Shown: positions 62,204 through 64,000 of the stretch, piece by piece | Position numbering within the stretch: position 1 is the first letter of the stretch | How the letters are laid out: every line of letters starts with the position of its first letter | Source: Streptomyces dangxiongensis | GTDB lineage: Bacteria; Actinomycetota; Actinomycetes; Streptomycetales; Streptomycetaceae | Length of the DNA stretch: 64,000 bases | Direction: 5' to 3' | Assembly: GCF_003675325.1 (NCBI RefSeq) | Contig: NZ_CP033073.1 | Coordinates: 806,001-870,000, forward strand | Program-made: the position numbers and the translations under genes | The notes under the pieces: model-generated | Database searches by the model: none | What the model saw: the letters and a program-made list of their open reading frames with translations, nothing else | What the model was told of the DNA's origin: nothing

Positions 62204-64000
<1,797 letters not shown>

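Overview
The window looks like chromosomal DNA of a Streptomyces or close actinomycete. It has very high GC, strong G/C bias at third codon positions, many GTG starts, rare TTA codons, and many typical Streptomyces families: LAL-type promoter boxes, SpoIIE phosphatases, RsbW-like ATPases and an HVDL-type leader peptide. Everything here comes from reading the sequence and from remembered family knowledge; no search was run.

Layout. 0-9 kb is a decayed accessory zone: a TetR gene cut by the window edge, a short-chain dehydrogenase with an internal amber codon, an NAD(P)-dependent reductase, a LysR gene fused at its 3' end to transposase debris, a second dehydrogenase, a complete but frame-shifted 911-bp IS5-family element inserted in a Crp/Fnr pseudogene, and a pseudogene of an Avs-like antiphage nuclease-NTPase. 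9-20.6 kb holds leftward importers: a dipeptide-type ABC system, then a sulfonate/taurine operon (leader peptide, TauD, SsuC, SsuB, SsuA, flavin monooxygenase with a frameshift). 20.7-30.3 kb carries a metallophosphoesterase, a Fe-S photolyase-like protein, a three-gene module (WXG100-like protein, calpain-like cysteine protease, chagasin-like lipoprotein), a Gly/His/Asp-repeat secreted protein, a LysE exporter and an atypical response regulator.

30.5-39.9 kb is a compact biosynthetic cluster that I cannot match to a known product. A rightward set (FAD halogenase, flavin reductase, YbaK-type deacylase) converges on a leftward operon (TrpB-like enzyme, gamma-glutamyltranspeptidase-like LmbA homologue, extradiol dioxygenase LmbB1-like, haem-dependent tyrosine hydroxylase LmbB2-like, amino-acid/amine oxidase). 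The lmbA-lmbB1-lmbB2 gene order of lincomycin-type 4-alkylproline pathways is preserved. The two outer promoters share the motif TTCGGCCTAGTCC, and three genes contain a TTA codon.

40-52 kb is mostly housekeeping or regulatory: a broken WD-like gene, an RsbW-like ATPase, a truncated RecQ, a GAF protein with a cut ANTAR domain, a SpoIIE-type phosphatase, hydrolases, a pyruvyl-transferase-like protein, CspA and a membrane Mrr-like nuclease. 52-64 kb is the edge of an ansamycin-type cluster. It contains 3-amino-5-hydroxybenzoate (AHBA) genes homologous to rifH, I, K, L, M, N and J, plus a type II thioesterase, an FAD monooxygenase and a Na+/H+ antiporter. Two promoters carry a RifZ-type box exactly 22 nt upstream of a TA(G/C)GCT -10. 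The phosphatase gene (rifM homologue) has a one-base frameshift. The cluster clearly continues past the right edge.
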